Part shown: positions 11,860 to 21,271 of the stretch, piece by piece
Layout: the number at the start of each line of letters is the position of its first letter
How positions within the stretch are numbered: position 1 is the stretch's first letter
NCBI GenBank assembly: GCA_916048095.2
Contig: OU696573.1
Span: 7,837,806 to 7,901,805, forward strand
DNA from: Sacculina carcini
Taxonomy: Eukaryota; Arthropoda; Thecostraca; Sacculinidae
Direction: 5' to 3'
DNA length: 64,000 nt
Made by a program: the position numbers and the translations under genes
The notes under the pieces: generated by a model
What the model saw: only the letters and a program-made list of their open reading frames with translations
What the model was told of the DNA's origin: nothing
Databases searched by the model: none

Positions 11860-13386
11860 GAATATCAAGTGCAAAAAGAAATGGAGTCGCTGCAAAGATA
11901 CAAATCGAGCGGACCTGATGACATAGCGAGCTTTGTGCTGAAAGAATGCGCCGATACACTTTGCAAGCCTTTGAAAATAATTATGGAAAACAGAATGAGA
12001 AATGGCAAATTGCCAACACTATGGAAAGGGCAACGATGAAGATCATAAAACTATAGACCGATCTCGCTGACCAGTGTCGCATGCAAAATTATGGAAAAAA
12101 TTAAAAAAAACAGTGGGTCAATTATCTGGAAAGCAGCCAAATTATTACTCAAAGTCAATTCGGATTTAGAAGTAATAGATCTACAGCAGCAAATTTTGTC
12201 AGTATTTACAGTCGTATTACTGAGATTATACAGGAAAGAGGACAGTGGACAGATGCTGTTTACATAGATTTTGAAAAAGCATTCGACAAGGTCCCTCACG
12301 ATAAATTACTCTACAAGTTGAGGACCATCGGAGGAATCAACGAGAAACTGGAAACATGGATTGGAGACTTTTTGAAAAATAGACGAATGAGAACGTGTCT
12401 CAGAGGACATTTCTCGTCTAGGCGGAAAGTGAAAAGTGGTGTGCCTCAGGGCACTGTGCTCGCACCAATCTTCTTCATGATATATATTTATGATATAGAA
12501 AAAAGGGTTCCGAGTGGCGTGTATATGAACCTGTTTGCAGATTATATTAAACTACAAACAAATGTGTCCTGCATAGAAGATTGTCAGACATTGCAAAAAG
12601 GTTTGGAAGAACTATCAAGCTGGAGTAAAAAATGGCAAATGTCATTTAATGTCGAAAAATGTCATGTTATACGCTTTGGAAGAGGGCAAGAACGGCCTTT
12701 CTGGAGGTACAAGTTAAAAGATATTGAGCTAAAGGACGTCTCCAAAGAGAAAGACCTCGGAATAATAGTTCACAGCAGCCTTTCACCAGAAAGTCACATT
12801 TCAAATATAGTCAAGAAAGCGAATAACAAGATAGCGAACAAAAAAGCAGCATTTTCGTACATTGATGAGGGGATACTAGCGAAATTGATTACATCCACCA
12901 TTCGGCCAACATTGGAATACGCATAAATTGTTTGAAGTCCACATTTACAAAAACATATTAAAAAACTGGAGAAGGTACAGAAATCAGCCACAAAATTTTT
13001 AGGAAGCATCAAACATTTGACATATTTCGACAGAATAAAAAAGTTAGGTTTGACAACGCTAGAAGAAAGGAGAGTTAGAGTGGATTTAATCTCAGTTTAT
13101 AGATGTCTTACGGGGAAAGATAAAATAGAAAATCTGAAGTTGTTTCAAGTCTCTAAATCTAATAGGAATCACAGTTTCGGCCTACAAAAACGCAGGATTA
13201 AAAAGGACATCCAAAAATATAGTTTCCCAAATAGAGCAGTAGATAGATGGAATAGGTTGCCAAGCGACATAGTACACCAGCGAACGACACAACTGTTTAA
13301 GAAGACATATGACAGCTGGAAGGCGAGAGTCACGAGCCTCTGACTCATTCATGCGAAGACAACTAGTAAGAACAACTAGTAAGAAC
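11860..13386 (+). pseudogene. LINE A: 5'-truncated CR1/Rex1-like LINE with mutated RT active site
   Basis: The copy starts inside RT at the block YKSSGPDDI, followed by NYRPISLTSVACKIMEK, then AVYIDFEKAFDKVPHDKLL, SGVPQGTVLAPIFF, KDLGIIVHSSLSPESHI and the family C-terminus ending KARVTSL at 13342. The catalytic box reads FADYIKL instead of FADDIKL: the second aspartate is tyrosine (near 12540), so the RT would be dead even without the frameshifts near 12040-12320 and the stop at 12924-12926. The 3' end has two tandem 13-bp copies of AACTAGTAAGAAC (13361-13386); the tail continues beyond the P element at 15531. It belongs to the same broad family as LINE B and the intact LINE at 33633. Confidence 0.88.
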
Positions 13387-13756
13387 CATAGACTTCTTTA
13401 AGGAAGGACTGGAACGTCACGACCTCGGGGTTTTCAACTTGAGTCTGAAAGATTAACTTGAGTTCTGGAATAAAATGACTTCTAGAAGCGCTAGAAACAC
13501 GTTCTATGGGTCAAAATGGTTTTTAGGACTCTGAGTTCAGTAGTAACATTTTCAACATCAACTGGGGTCATTTCCAAGGTCAAAAGGTCATATTTCAAGG
13601 TCAAATTTGTGAATTTTGATCATTTTTGCTCGTTTTTTGTGTGTAACTAATAAATGGTGAGAAATGGATGATTATAATAAGATGCAAGTCTGTAGAGCTG
13701 TTCAAATTTAATATATATTGTCAAATATTGTATTACTCAAACATTCCAAACAAGCC
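13387..13756 (+). repeat. Left terminal inverted repeat of the P element
   Basis: About 370 bp that pair with 15039-15412 in inverted orientation, from CATAGACTTCTTTAAGGAAG at the outer end to ATTCCAAACAAGCC at the inner end. By eye the arms agree over nearly their whole length, with scattered substitutions and small indels. Confidence 0.88.
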
Positions 13757-13825
13757 TTCCAAGAGACCAAGAGACTTCCAAGAGACTTCATGCCTGATTA
13801 GAGGTCTGATACTCTGATTTTCGCG

Positions 13826-14735
13826 ATGCAGCTTCACAACATATCACCCAGTGCATACAAAGTGATTCGTCGATCTGGCTTAATCATTCTACCATCAACA
13901 AAAAAGGTAAAAGAGGTGCTTTCTAGTAGTCTGCAGGACTCCAACCTCAAAACATTGTTCGACCAGCTTAAGCCGCAGCAGCGTTTGGTGAATATATTGT
14001 TTGATGAAGTAAAGCTGGTCGAGAAATTGCGATTTTCTGGAGGACATGTTCTAGGATATGCTCAAAACATTGCAGCGGGTAGTGACTTTGAAATGCTTTC
14101 TTCACATGCTATGGTTGTTGAAGTTGCCTGCCTAATCCAGACAGCCTTGGACAGCAGACTGTACATCTTTCACTATGTTGGAGGACGCCTGCCAAATTAT
14201 ATCTACCTGCGCATGGCAAGGAGGTAGTGGTCGTAAGCTGAAGTTAACTAAGCAAACTGCTGAGGCTTTCTTTGTGTCTACACGTAATAATGTGGCTGCT
14301 GCCAAATTTCTTCTGGCAGAGAAAGACTTTGACTACGTTCTTCCTGCTATATTCGCGGATGAAGCATTGGAAAAGTTTTTCGGTCAAGCCAGGCAAAGAA
14401 GTGAAGGAAACGTCTACATTGATGTAGTTGACATTATGGCTGCAGCAAAAGTTACAAATTTGCAGACACTTCTAAAGCATGACATTATGCCAGAATCTAG
14501 TTCTCGTGTGCTTGATTGCGGCAAGAATTGTACTTCTTTCATAAATCCAGATGAGCGAAGTGAACTCATTGACGAGATCGCTCCTCAAGACACTCGGGAG
14601 CTCTTGAGGTTTGCTGATAACCTTACGCATAAAGTTGTATATTTGGCTGAATATCTTGTTCATAAATATGGTAATAGCACTAGTATGGAGGATATCATGG
14701 GTTTTTCACTATTTCAAGCGTTTTTTTGTACATAA
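13826..14735 (+). pseudogene. P-element/THAP9-like transposase, internally deleted and frameshifted
   Basis: Two overlapping frames form the remnant. The first (13826-14227) has the pre-catalytic block ISPSAYKVIRRSGLIILPS and then LFDEVKL with GGHVLGYAQN, the D-containing first strand of the P-type RNase H-like fold. The second (14175-14735) has the C-terminal block ALEKFFGQARQRSEGNVYID, typical of P/THAP9 proteins. At about 100 plus 180 codons the remnant is far shorter than the usual 700-850 residues. The N-terminal THAP zinc finger is absent, and the middle, including the later catalytic residues, is deleted at about 14170-14230. It cannot make an active enzyme, but its termini could still be mobilised in trans. 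Confidence 0.8.
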
Positions 14736-15038
14736 TGCCTATAATTTGCATGCCATGACTGAAATGCATTGCCGCTTTCATTTTGCTGAATTGTTGTCTT
14801 TTGTAGATGCACCTTTAGCTACTAATAATGCAGCATGTAAGACTTTAGCTAACATTCTATTGAAAGCTCACGTCCTCAATGTAAGTGACAAAGAAAAGGT
14901 TGTGGGATGCCTCAGGAGACAAGAAAAGCTCTCCATCTAGCGATGTTCATCTAATCAAATGTTAATTTCTTTGAGTTTTGTTGTTATGAGAAATAGGTAC
15001 CGTTCTTTATTTCTTGTTTTAGTGTTTCGTTGTTTTAG

Positions 15039-15412
15039 GGCTTGTTTGGAATGTTTGAGTAATACAATATTTGACAATATATATTAAATTTAAACAGCTC
15101 TACAAACTTGACTCTCATTATAATCATCCATCTCTCACCTTTTATGAGTAACACACAAAAAACGAGCAAAAATGATCAAAATTCACAAATTTGACCTTTA
15201 AATATGACCTTTTGACCTTGGAGATGACCCCAGTTGGTGTTCAAAATGTTACTATTGAACTCAGCGTCCTCAGAAAACCCCATTTTGACCCATAGAACGC
15301 GTTTCTAGCTTTTCTAGAAGTCATTTTATTTCAGAACTCAAGTTAATCTTTCAGACTCAAGTTAAAAACCCCGAGCAGGGGACGTTCCAGTCCTTCCTTA
15401 AAGGAGTCTATG
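15039..15412 (-). repeat. Right terminal inverted repeat of the P element
   Basis: Inverted partner of 13387-13756. It opens with GGCTTGTTTGGAATGTTTGA and runs to CCTTAAAGGAGTCTATG at 15412. An extra 118 bp follow before the actual transposon-target junction at 15530. Confidence 0.87.
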
Positions 15413-15530
15413 TGATGAGTCTATGAGTCTATGAGTCTATAAGTCTATGAGTCTGTGAAGGAGTCTATGAGTCAACAGTGATGGACGATCACTTCCTCTC
15501 TTTCTTGTGTTCTTACTAAAGGAGTCTATG
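15413..15530. other. Rearranged filler at the right end of the P element
   Basis: This segment first reiterates the terminal octamer as TGAGTCTATGAGTCTATGAG-type units (15413-15470). It then contains 40 bp (15473-15512) that are the inverted copy of 15732-15771, part of LINE B's endonuclease, with one mismatch. It ends with a second copy of the transposon end, AAAGGAGTCTATG (15518-15530), directly followed by the target duplication. This is the signature expected of aberrant gap repair that copied neighbouring DNA (inference). Confidence 0.75.
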
Positions 15531-15556
15531 GTAAGAACATACACATACACACATAC

Positions 15557-15815
15557 ATGGCTTAGATGAGATCATAGTGCAAGCGGAAAAAAAGTTCAAA
15601 AATCTTGTAATTACAGTGGATATGAACTGCAATATCAGCTGCTTATAAATACAGACCGAGAGAGAGGGAAATTGGACAGAAAGAGTATACGACTTGGTTC
15701 AAAACTTTTTTATGACACAGCACATTGAGGAGAACACAAGAAAGAGAGGAAGTGATCGTCAATCACTGTTGTATATAGTACTAACGATGCAAGACAAGAA
15801 GTAGAAAATATGCGA
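15557..15815 (+). pseudogene. LINE B segment 1: endonuclease fragment
   Basis: The frame gives LDEIIVQAEKKFKNLVITV and an MNCN block in place of GDFNC. It ends with TRKRGSDRQSLLYIVLTM, equivalent to the RGDDRPSMLDLVFTKD block of the intact LINE at 33633. The copy is 5' truncated inside the endonuclease; its left border is the CA-rich end of LINE A at about 15540-15556. It has at least one stop (near 15645). The reading frame at its right end (E-V-E-N-M-R) continues in frame at 19412 once the DNA transposon with one TA is removed. Confidence 0.82.
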
Positions 15816-15843
15816 TAGGCTCGTGTGTACACCACCCGGAAAA

Positions 15844-16227
15844 GGTCACGACCCGGACGGTCTTGATTAACCAATGAACGATCGAGCCAACGCCACCTAG
15901 AGTAGTCTAGGTGGCATTGGGCGGTCCTAACTAGACGCCATTTGCAAACATCCCCGCCGATGCTTCGATTGTAAGCAAGGTAAGAATTTCGATTTTAAGA
16001 GGTCGGGATCTTAATTTTCGGCATCAGGATATATTGTGCCATGACCACGAATATGGCATGATCAACTTTTGGTAAGTTTTGTTATGTAATATAGCCATAT
16101 TGTCATGAAATCAGTGAAAATACGAAGTGCCTAAACAAAATTTGCGCCGTGTGGGGTGGCCGGAAAAAAAATGTGGTTTGGTCTCGACTCGGACAGGACA
16201 TTTTTTGTTTGTCCGGGTCGAGAACAC
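15844..16227. repeat. Left subterminal motif copies of the pogo-like element
   Basis: Three copies of GTCCGGGTCG-G--CCAC or its complement lie at 15844-15858, 16180-16196 and 16211-16227. They match the copies at the right end and the inner part of the terminal repeats. Multiple subterminal repeats often serve as transposase binding sites; here that role is inferred. Confidence 0.7.
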
Positions 16228-16466
16228 AGAGCTAGGAGGAGAATTATTATTTTTCTATAATTTAAAAATAGGTCAGGCAATATAATTTTAACATGGAACA
16301 AGTATTAATACAGTTAATTACCTTGTATAAAGTTATTGATTGTCTAAACTAACAAATTATGGGTTTTTGAAATGGTCAAAATATATTTTCATTATGAACT
16401 TATAAACAATATTCATTATGTCTTTAATGCCATTTATCTCTTTCAGATCCTTCGTGCCTCGCAGCC

Positions 16467-18989
16467 ATGGTTCCCATGCCTCACAACTACCAGCCGAGGA
16501 ACATAATAACCACGGATAGGACCAACTTGGAGAAGGCATTTAACCACCGCATTGAGACAGGCTGTAGCATCCGCACTGCGTGCAACCTTTTTGGAGTGAA
16601 GGCTTCGACTCTTGGGGTAAGCTTAAATAAATCATATATCTAAGCACTCTTAAATTTAAATTCATTTGGTTAGGCCTAGGCTAGCCAAAGAACTTACCTA
16701 TATATTTCAGGCCTATGTGTAAGAACTTTACTTTTCATTTAGCCTATAGGGCCTATGCTCCCCACTTTACCTTTGTTTTATTTTTTCAGGATGCTTTCAC
16801 TCGGTCCCTCAAAGAGAGTGATGGGAGGACGTTCGTGCCTAAGCACCAGAACATCAAGAAGGTTTTCACTGATGCGCAGGAACACTTCATCCAGGAATAC
16901 TCGATCAAGATCTCGCGCATGTTCTACGGGCTGTCGACGAGAACTTTCAGGAGGATGGTCCTGAAGTATGCAGAGGCTGTTGGCAGCCCGGCTATTCCTG
17001 ATGTTTGGAGGAGGGAAGGTATGGCCACCCGTGACTGGTATTACGGGTATATGTTCCGTCATCCAAGGCTTGCATTGAAGGCCCCGGAGGGCATGTAAAT
17101 TGCGCGCGCGATAGCTTTCAACCGCGTAAACGCTGAAGTCTTCTTCAAGACATACGTGGAAGCTGTCGAGCGACACACTTCCATGCCAGCCAGGATCTTC
17201 AAGCTGGATGAGAGTGGCTTTTCCACTGTGATGAAGCCATTTAAGGTTGTTTGTGAGAAAGGTCGTCCTGTTGTTTCGCAGGTGGCTCGGGAGAGAGGCA
17301 ATCATATGACATTCGTGGGGATTGTTAATTCTGCAGGGCATGGTTTCCCTCCAGTGTTTATCATCGCACGAAAGAAGATGAATGCTGATTTTCAGAGATG
17401 GACTACTCCTGGAACCACAGCGCTCTTGCAGGCTAACGGTTGGATGGACCATGAGTGTTTCGTGCACTCACTCGAGAATATCCATAAGGTGTCTTATTCT
17501 TCAATGGAGAATAAGATACTGCTGTTAATGGACAATGCTGAGTGTCACATGAGCATTCATGCGACTGAGTATGCGTTACAGCGTGGCATCGTAATTGTCA
17601 CGCTACCACCTCATACTACAGCCAAACTCCAGCCATTAGATGTGAGTGTATTTGGCCCCTTCAAGTCTGTCCTGCGATCCATTCAGGACGATTTCAAACT
17701 CTCAAACCCTCACGTGCCCATCACGGAACATATGTTGCCAGAGATGGCGTGCAAGTCCTGGGACAAGGTTTGTAATGTCACCAACATCACCAATGGGTTT
17801 CGCACTACTGGCATCTTTCCCGTCAAGCGCAGCATATATCCAGATGATGCGTTTGCTGGGGCAGAAGTCACAAAGCAGGCCCCTCCTGATGATGATGATG
17901 ATTTGCCACAAACTCTTGTCGCACCCTTGACACCATCTCCATTGGAGCCTGACCAAACTCAGCCTGGACCATCTGGAATAGGTAGGATGTTACCAGCCTT
18001 CTTTGCTTCAGCGGCTAGCACTCCTGAAGCAGCACCCCAGCCTCGGCAGACTCCAACTCCAACAGCTTCATCTCCTCCAATTTTCGACGTCACTCCCGAA
18101 GCTGTGCAGCCCTATCCGAAGGCTGCTCCACACTCTGCTGCCAGGGGGCGCAAGAAGACCCGCGCCTGCATCCTGACTGAGGATGAGGAGGCTCTTGACC
18201 AGCTGCGAGAGAAGGAGAAGAAGAAAGCAGCCAGAGAGGAGAAGAAGCGGAGGTCGGAGGAGAAGAAGAGAGAGAAGAAGAGAGAGCAGGAGGCACGACA
18301 GGCGGCAAAGAGGAGGAGTAGGTCTGAGTCAGTTGAGGCGAGCAAAAGCGATGAGGAGGCTGCCGACAATCCTGCACTGTGTGACGACTCATCTGAATAT
18401 TCAGATAAGTTTGCAGAAGAGCTCGAGCATGATGCTGCAGCCTATCCTTTCGTCCAGAAGGAGCCAGAGGTGAAAGACTTTTTTCATATTTCAAAATTTG
18501 TAGCCTATCCTAGCCTAGATTATGTTCATCTATTGCATAAGCAAGTCTAGAAGAAAATTTATATTTAATTGTCAAATTTATTAGCCTAGCTGAATGGCCT
18601 TTGATTCCCCAGTGCTTGGTTTTAAAGCCAAATTCCTTATTCATTCATTCCATATTCATTCTTTTTTCTTTTCTTTTATTTCATTTTTTATCCAGGTGGG
18701 TGACTTTGTCCTGGTCAGGCTTGTCTTCAAGGGGAAGAGGTCTGAGGAGCTTGTCCACTTTGTGGCCAAGGTCATTTCCCTGGAGGAAAACGGGCGGCTG
18801 CAGTTGGACTTCCTGAGGAAAAACTCGCCCTTGCTGAAGGACACCTTCCACTTCCGAGCCATCGGGGATGTCGACAGTGTCCACCGCAGCAGGGTGTTGA
18901 AGGTCCTCACAGTCAGCACGGGGACCACTCAACGACAATCAAACCTGATCAGGGTCCTCCCTCCCTTGAGGGACTTTAACATGCATTAA
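16467..18989 (+). pseudogene. pogo/Tigger-like transposase, three exons, one nonsense codon
   Basis: A spliced model joins 16467-16616, 16790-18469 and 18696-18989, about 707 codons. The start has a strong context (GCAGCCATGG) behind a possible 5' UTR acceptor at 16446. Both introns obey GT-AG: GGG|GTAAGC to TTTTTTCAG|GAT, and GAG|GTGAAA to TTATCCAG|GTG, both phase 0. Exon 1 encodes a helix-turn-helix (ETGCSIRTACNLFGVKAS). Exon 2 has the DDD catalytic set: LDESGFST (near 17206), LLMDNAECH (near 17530) and LQPLDVSVFGPFK (near 17635). A long Lys/Arg/Glu-rich segment follows (18190-18340). Exon 3 is a GDFVLVRLVFKGK domain seen in related transposases. A TAA at 17096-17098, in the otherwise conserved linker before the catalytic domain, is the only visible lesion. 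Confidence 0.87.
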
Positions 18990-19167
18990 CCCGCAGGCGC
19001 AGTTTTAAGGAATTCAGTTACATTTTTTTCATATATATTTTTCTATTACATTCACATTTTGCTACCAATTGTTTTATTCCACCTTTCAGTGTCATGTTTT
19101 GGATGTTCTCAGTAAGAAAAAATATATAACATTGGTGTAAGTGTGTTTTTGGTGGACCAAAATATCC

Positions 19168-19402
19168 GTCCGGGTTGAGACCACACCCCCGTCCGGGTCG
19201 TAACCACGCGGTCTCGACCCGGACCCGGAATTCCGGATTCTAAAAACGGCTGTAAAACCAATGCTATGATATCTACAGATATAAAACTCATATCATAAGA
19301 TGGGAAATTAGTTAAGCTTTCTTTTAAGCACAAAGTCTCTCCTGTAGCTCAATAAATTTTTTTAATGAATATTATTCACTTTGCTGTCCGGGTCGTGTCC
19401 AC
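19168..19402. repeat. Right subterminal motif copies of the pogo-like element
   Basis: Four copies of the motif lie at 19168-19184, 19191-19207, 19210-19224 (inverted) and 19386-19402, mirroring those at the left end. The outermost overlaps the terminal inverted repeat. Confidence 0.7.
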
Positions 19403-19411
19403 ACGACCCTA

Positions 19412-19979
19412 CGATCCTCCTCTAGGAAAAACTGATCATTGTACTATCAAATTTGACTTCGTTGTGAAAAGACAAATACTGTATATGACCCCGAGTACCT
19501 CAAAAAAGATGAATTTAAAAAAAAGAAACTACAAAAAAATGAAAGAATATTTTGAAGAATTCGAATGGAATACAGTGATAAAAAACAGGGGCATCAACGA
19601 ACAGTATGGAGCATTTTGTGACGTGCTTAGTGGTGCAGTGAGAGGATTTGTTCCACAAAGACAAGAATATATAAGAAAACAACAATGGTTCAACAGAGAA
19701 TGCGACAAGCTGCGAGAAGAAAAGCGAAAACTATGGCAAAAATATAGGAAAAAAGAGAACGAACATGAGTATGAGCAATACAAATAGTGCAGAAACAAAT
19801 ACACCAAAATACTTAGGGAAACCAGAGCGCAATACGAAAATGAAATCGTGGGTAAGATAAAAGACAAGCCGAAACTTTTCCACATGTATTTCACAACTTT
19901 ATTCCACATGTATTTCCACAACTTTTCCACAAATATGTGAACGACAAAACCAAAGTGAAAAACGATATTCAATATATAT
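19412..19979 (+). pseudogene. LINE B segment 2: endonuclease end and linker
   Basis: Starts with DPPLGKTDHCTIKFDF, the final D-H motif of the AP-type endonuclease, in the frame left open at 15815. It continues through the basic linker FVPQRQEYIRKQQWFNRECD to a stop at 19785-19787, then degraded sequence with the KPKLF block. A tandem duplication of about 25 bp (TTCCACATGTATTT) at 19875-19915 disrupts the frame. The segment ends at the AAGAG duplication of the LTR element. Confidence 0.83.
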
Positions 19980-19984
19980 AAGAG

Positions 19985-20438
19985 TGTAATAGGTATTCGT
20001 ATTGTGTATGTACAGTGTGATGAAATCGTGTAACCGCGTAGGTGTGCTTGTATGTCTGTATGTATGTGTATGTTCAAGTGCGCGAATGGTGTGCCTGCTC
20101 TTTTCCATGAAGCGAGTTACCGTGTATGTGCGTGTATATGTCTGCGTGTGTGAGTGGTTCATGTGAATTGGCTTGTCACGTGAGTCGAGTACTGTGTGCT
20201 GATTGGTCGGTGTACTTTGACATTGTGACGTGTGACGCCTGTGCGTGTGGCTGAAGCGAGCTACAAGCAGTCTGGTTTTGAGCGTTGTGAATGCTGGTGG
20301 TGTTCGTGTGTTGGTGGTTGGTGCTAGGCCACAAAGTGTTTATTGTTTAATATAAGTTTTGTTTTCAAGAGTGCATTTCAGTGCTATCATTTAATCGTCG
20401 TTCTCATCTTCATTGAATACATCTATATTTACACTACA
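19985..20438 (+). repeat. 5' LTR of the gypsy-type element
   Basis: 454 bp, TG...CA bounded, matching 24184-24637 end to end. It contains GT-rich sequence and the run CAAGCAGTCTGGTTTTGAGC shared by both copies. Confidence 0.93.
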
Positions 20439-20463
20439 AGCTATTTCGGCTATAATCATCGCA

Positions 20464-21271
20464 ATGTCTATCGAAGAATCGAAGGCTCCTCTGCATGTTC
20501 AGTCGTCTTTCGACGTGCAGTTGATTCCGGAATTTCGTGGTGACGTCGGTGAAAACGTAGCAGAGTGGCTGAGTCGTCTCAAGTGGACCTGTCGCCTGCA
20601 TGGAGTGCGGGACCTGGTTTCAGTTGTACCACTGAGACTATTCGGTCACGCATACAAAGTGTATGATCAGATTCCCGAGAACGACAAGTTTGAAATCGAA
20701 ACAGTGGAGAAGACATTGCGCGACGCTTTTGATGTCGATTCGTTCACAGCGTACGAGCTGCTGCAGCGTCGTCGTTTGCGGCCTTGCGAACCAGTGGATA
20801 CATATCTGGCAGATATTATAAAGGCTTGCTCAAATTGCGGGAGGCATGAGCGAAAAAACTATATCAGGAGCGTTTCTTTTTGGGTTACCTGAGCACGTGA
20901 GGTCACCTCTGAGAAACAGTGCAAGGATAGAGACTCTCAGTTTGCATCAGTTGTTGGAGAGAGCAAGAATGCTTGTTACAGATAATTGCCGCACAAGCAA
21001 TGTAACAGCTGCCACCGTTGGCAAAGCATCAGCCGGTAGCCGTACAAATCGCCCAAGTCGAGATGTCATCTGCTTCAAGTGCGGAGAATCAGGCCATTTT
21101 GCCAGGGGATGCGCCGGATCTTTTCGCAGAGACAATTTGATCAAAGATGGTAACACCCGTGTAGTGCGATGTTACCGATGTGGCGAGACCGGTCATGTAA
21201 GCCCAAGATGTCCGGGAAACGACAACGGAGAAGCAGCGAATGCGCCGGCTCCTTCTCCGCAGCATCACTGA
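20464..21271 (+). pseudogene. Gag with two CCHC zinc knuckles, one frameshift
   Basis: The start at 20464 lies 25 nt after the LTR; the upstream ATG at 20413 is inside the LTR and less likely. The capsid-like part runs to about 20820, where a single-base change shifts the frame; the protein resumes as GGMSEKTISGAFLFGLPEHV in the frame ending at 21271. The nucleocapsid part has two perfect knuckles, CFKCGESGHFARGC (near 21070) and CYRCGETGHVSPRC (near 21170). The frame ends at 21269-21271 after overlapping pol. Without the indel gag would be about 270 residues. Confidence 0.87.
21214..21259 (+). promoter_or_regulatory. Programmed -1 ribosomal frameshift signal (gag-pol)
   Basis: The heptamer GGGAAAC (21214-21220) is read in gag as G GGA AAC, the canonical X-XXY-YYZ arrangement. 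Five bases later an 8-bp perfect stem begins: CGGAGAAG (21226-21233) pairs with CTTCTCCG (21252-21259) around an 18-nt loop. Slippage by -1 leads exactly into the pol frame. Slippery site, spacer and stem-loop all match the retroelement rule; function in vivo is inferred. Confidence 0.75.

Larger units (their letters stand above)
13387..15530 (+). mobile_element. P-superfamily DNA transposon, internally deleted
   Basis: The element is bounded by a perfect 8-bp target-site duplication GTAAGAAC (13379-13386 and 15531-15538), the duplication length of P elements. It has long terminal inverted repeats of about 370 bp (13387-13756 and 15039-15412), beginning CATAGACT(T/C)CTTTA at both outer ends. 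The interior encodes a broken P-type transposase. The target is the second tail repeat of LINE A, so it inserted after LINE A. The right end is rearranged: between the inner end of the right repeat (15412) and the true end (15530) lie reiterated GAGTCTAT units and 40 bp copied from downstream DNA. Confidence 0.88.
15818..19409 (+). mobile_element. pogo/Tigger-like DNA transposon (IS630-Tc1-mariner superfamily)
   Basis: A 3.6-kb element flanked by TA (15816-15817 and 19410-19411), the duplication expected for this superfamily. Terminal inverted repeats are about 22 bp; the left begins GGCTCGTGTGTACACCAC and the right, read inward, GGGTCGTGTGGACACGAC. Both ends carry extra copies of a 17-bp motif GTCCGGGTCG-G--CCAC in both orientations. 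Inside is a three-exon DDD-type transposase. It sits in the endonuclease domain of LINE B; removing it with one TA exactly restores the LINE frame. Confidence 0.9.
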
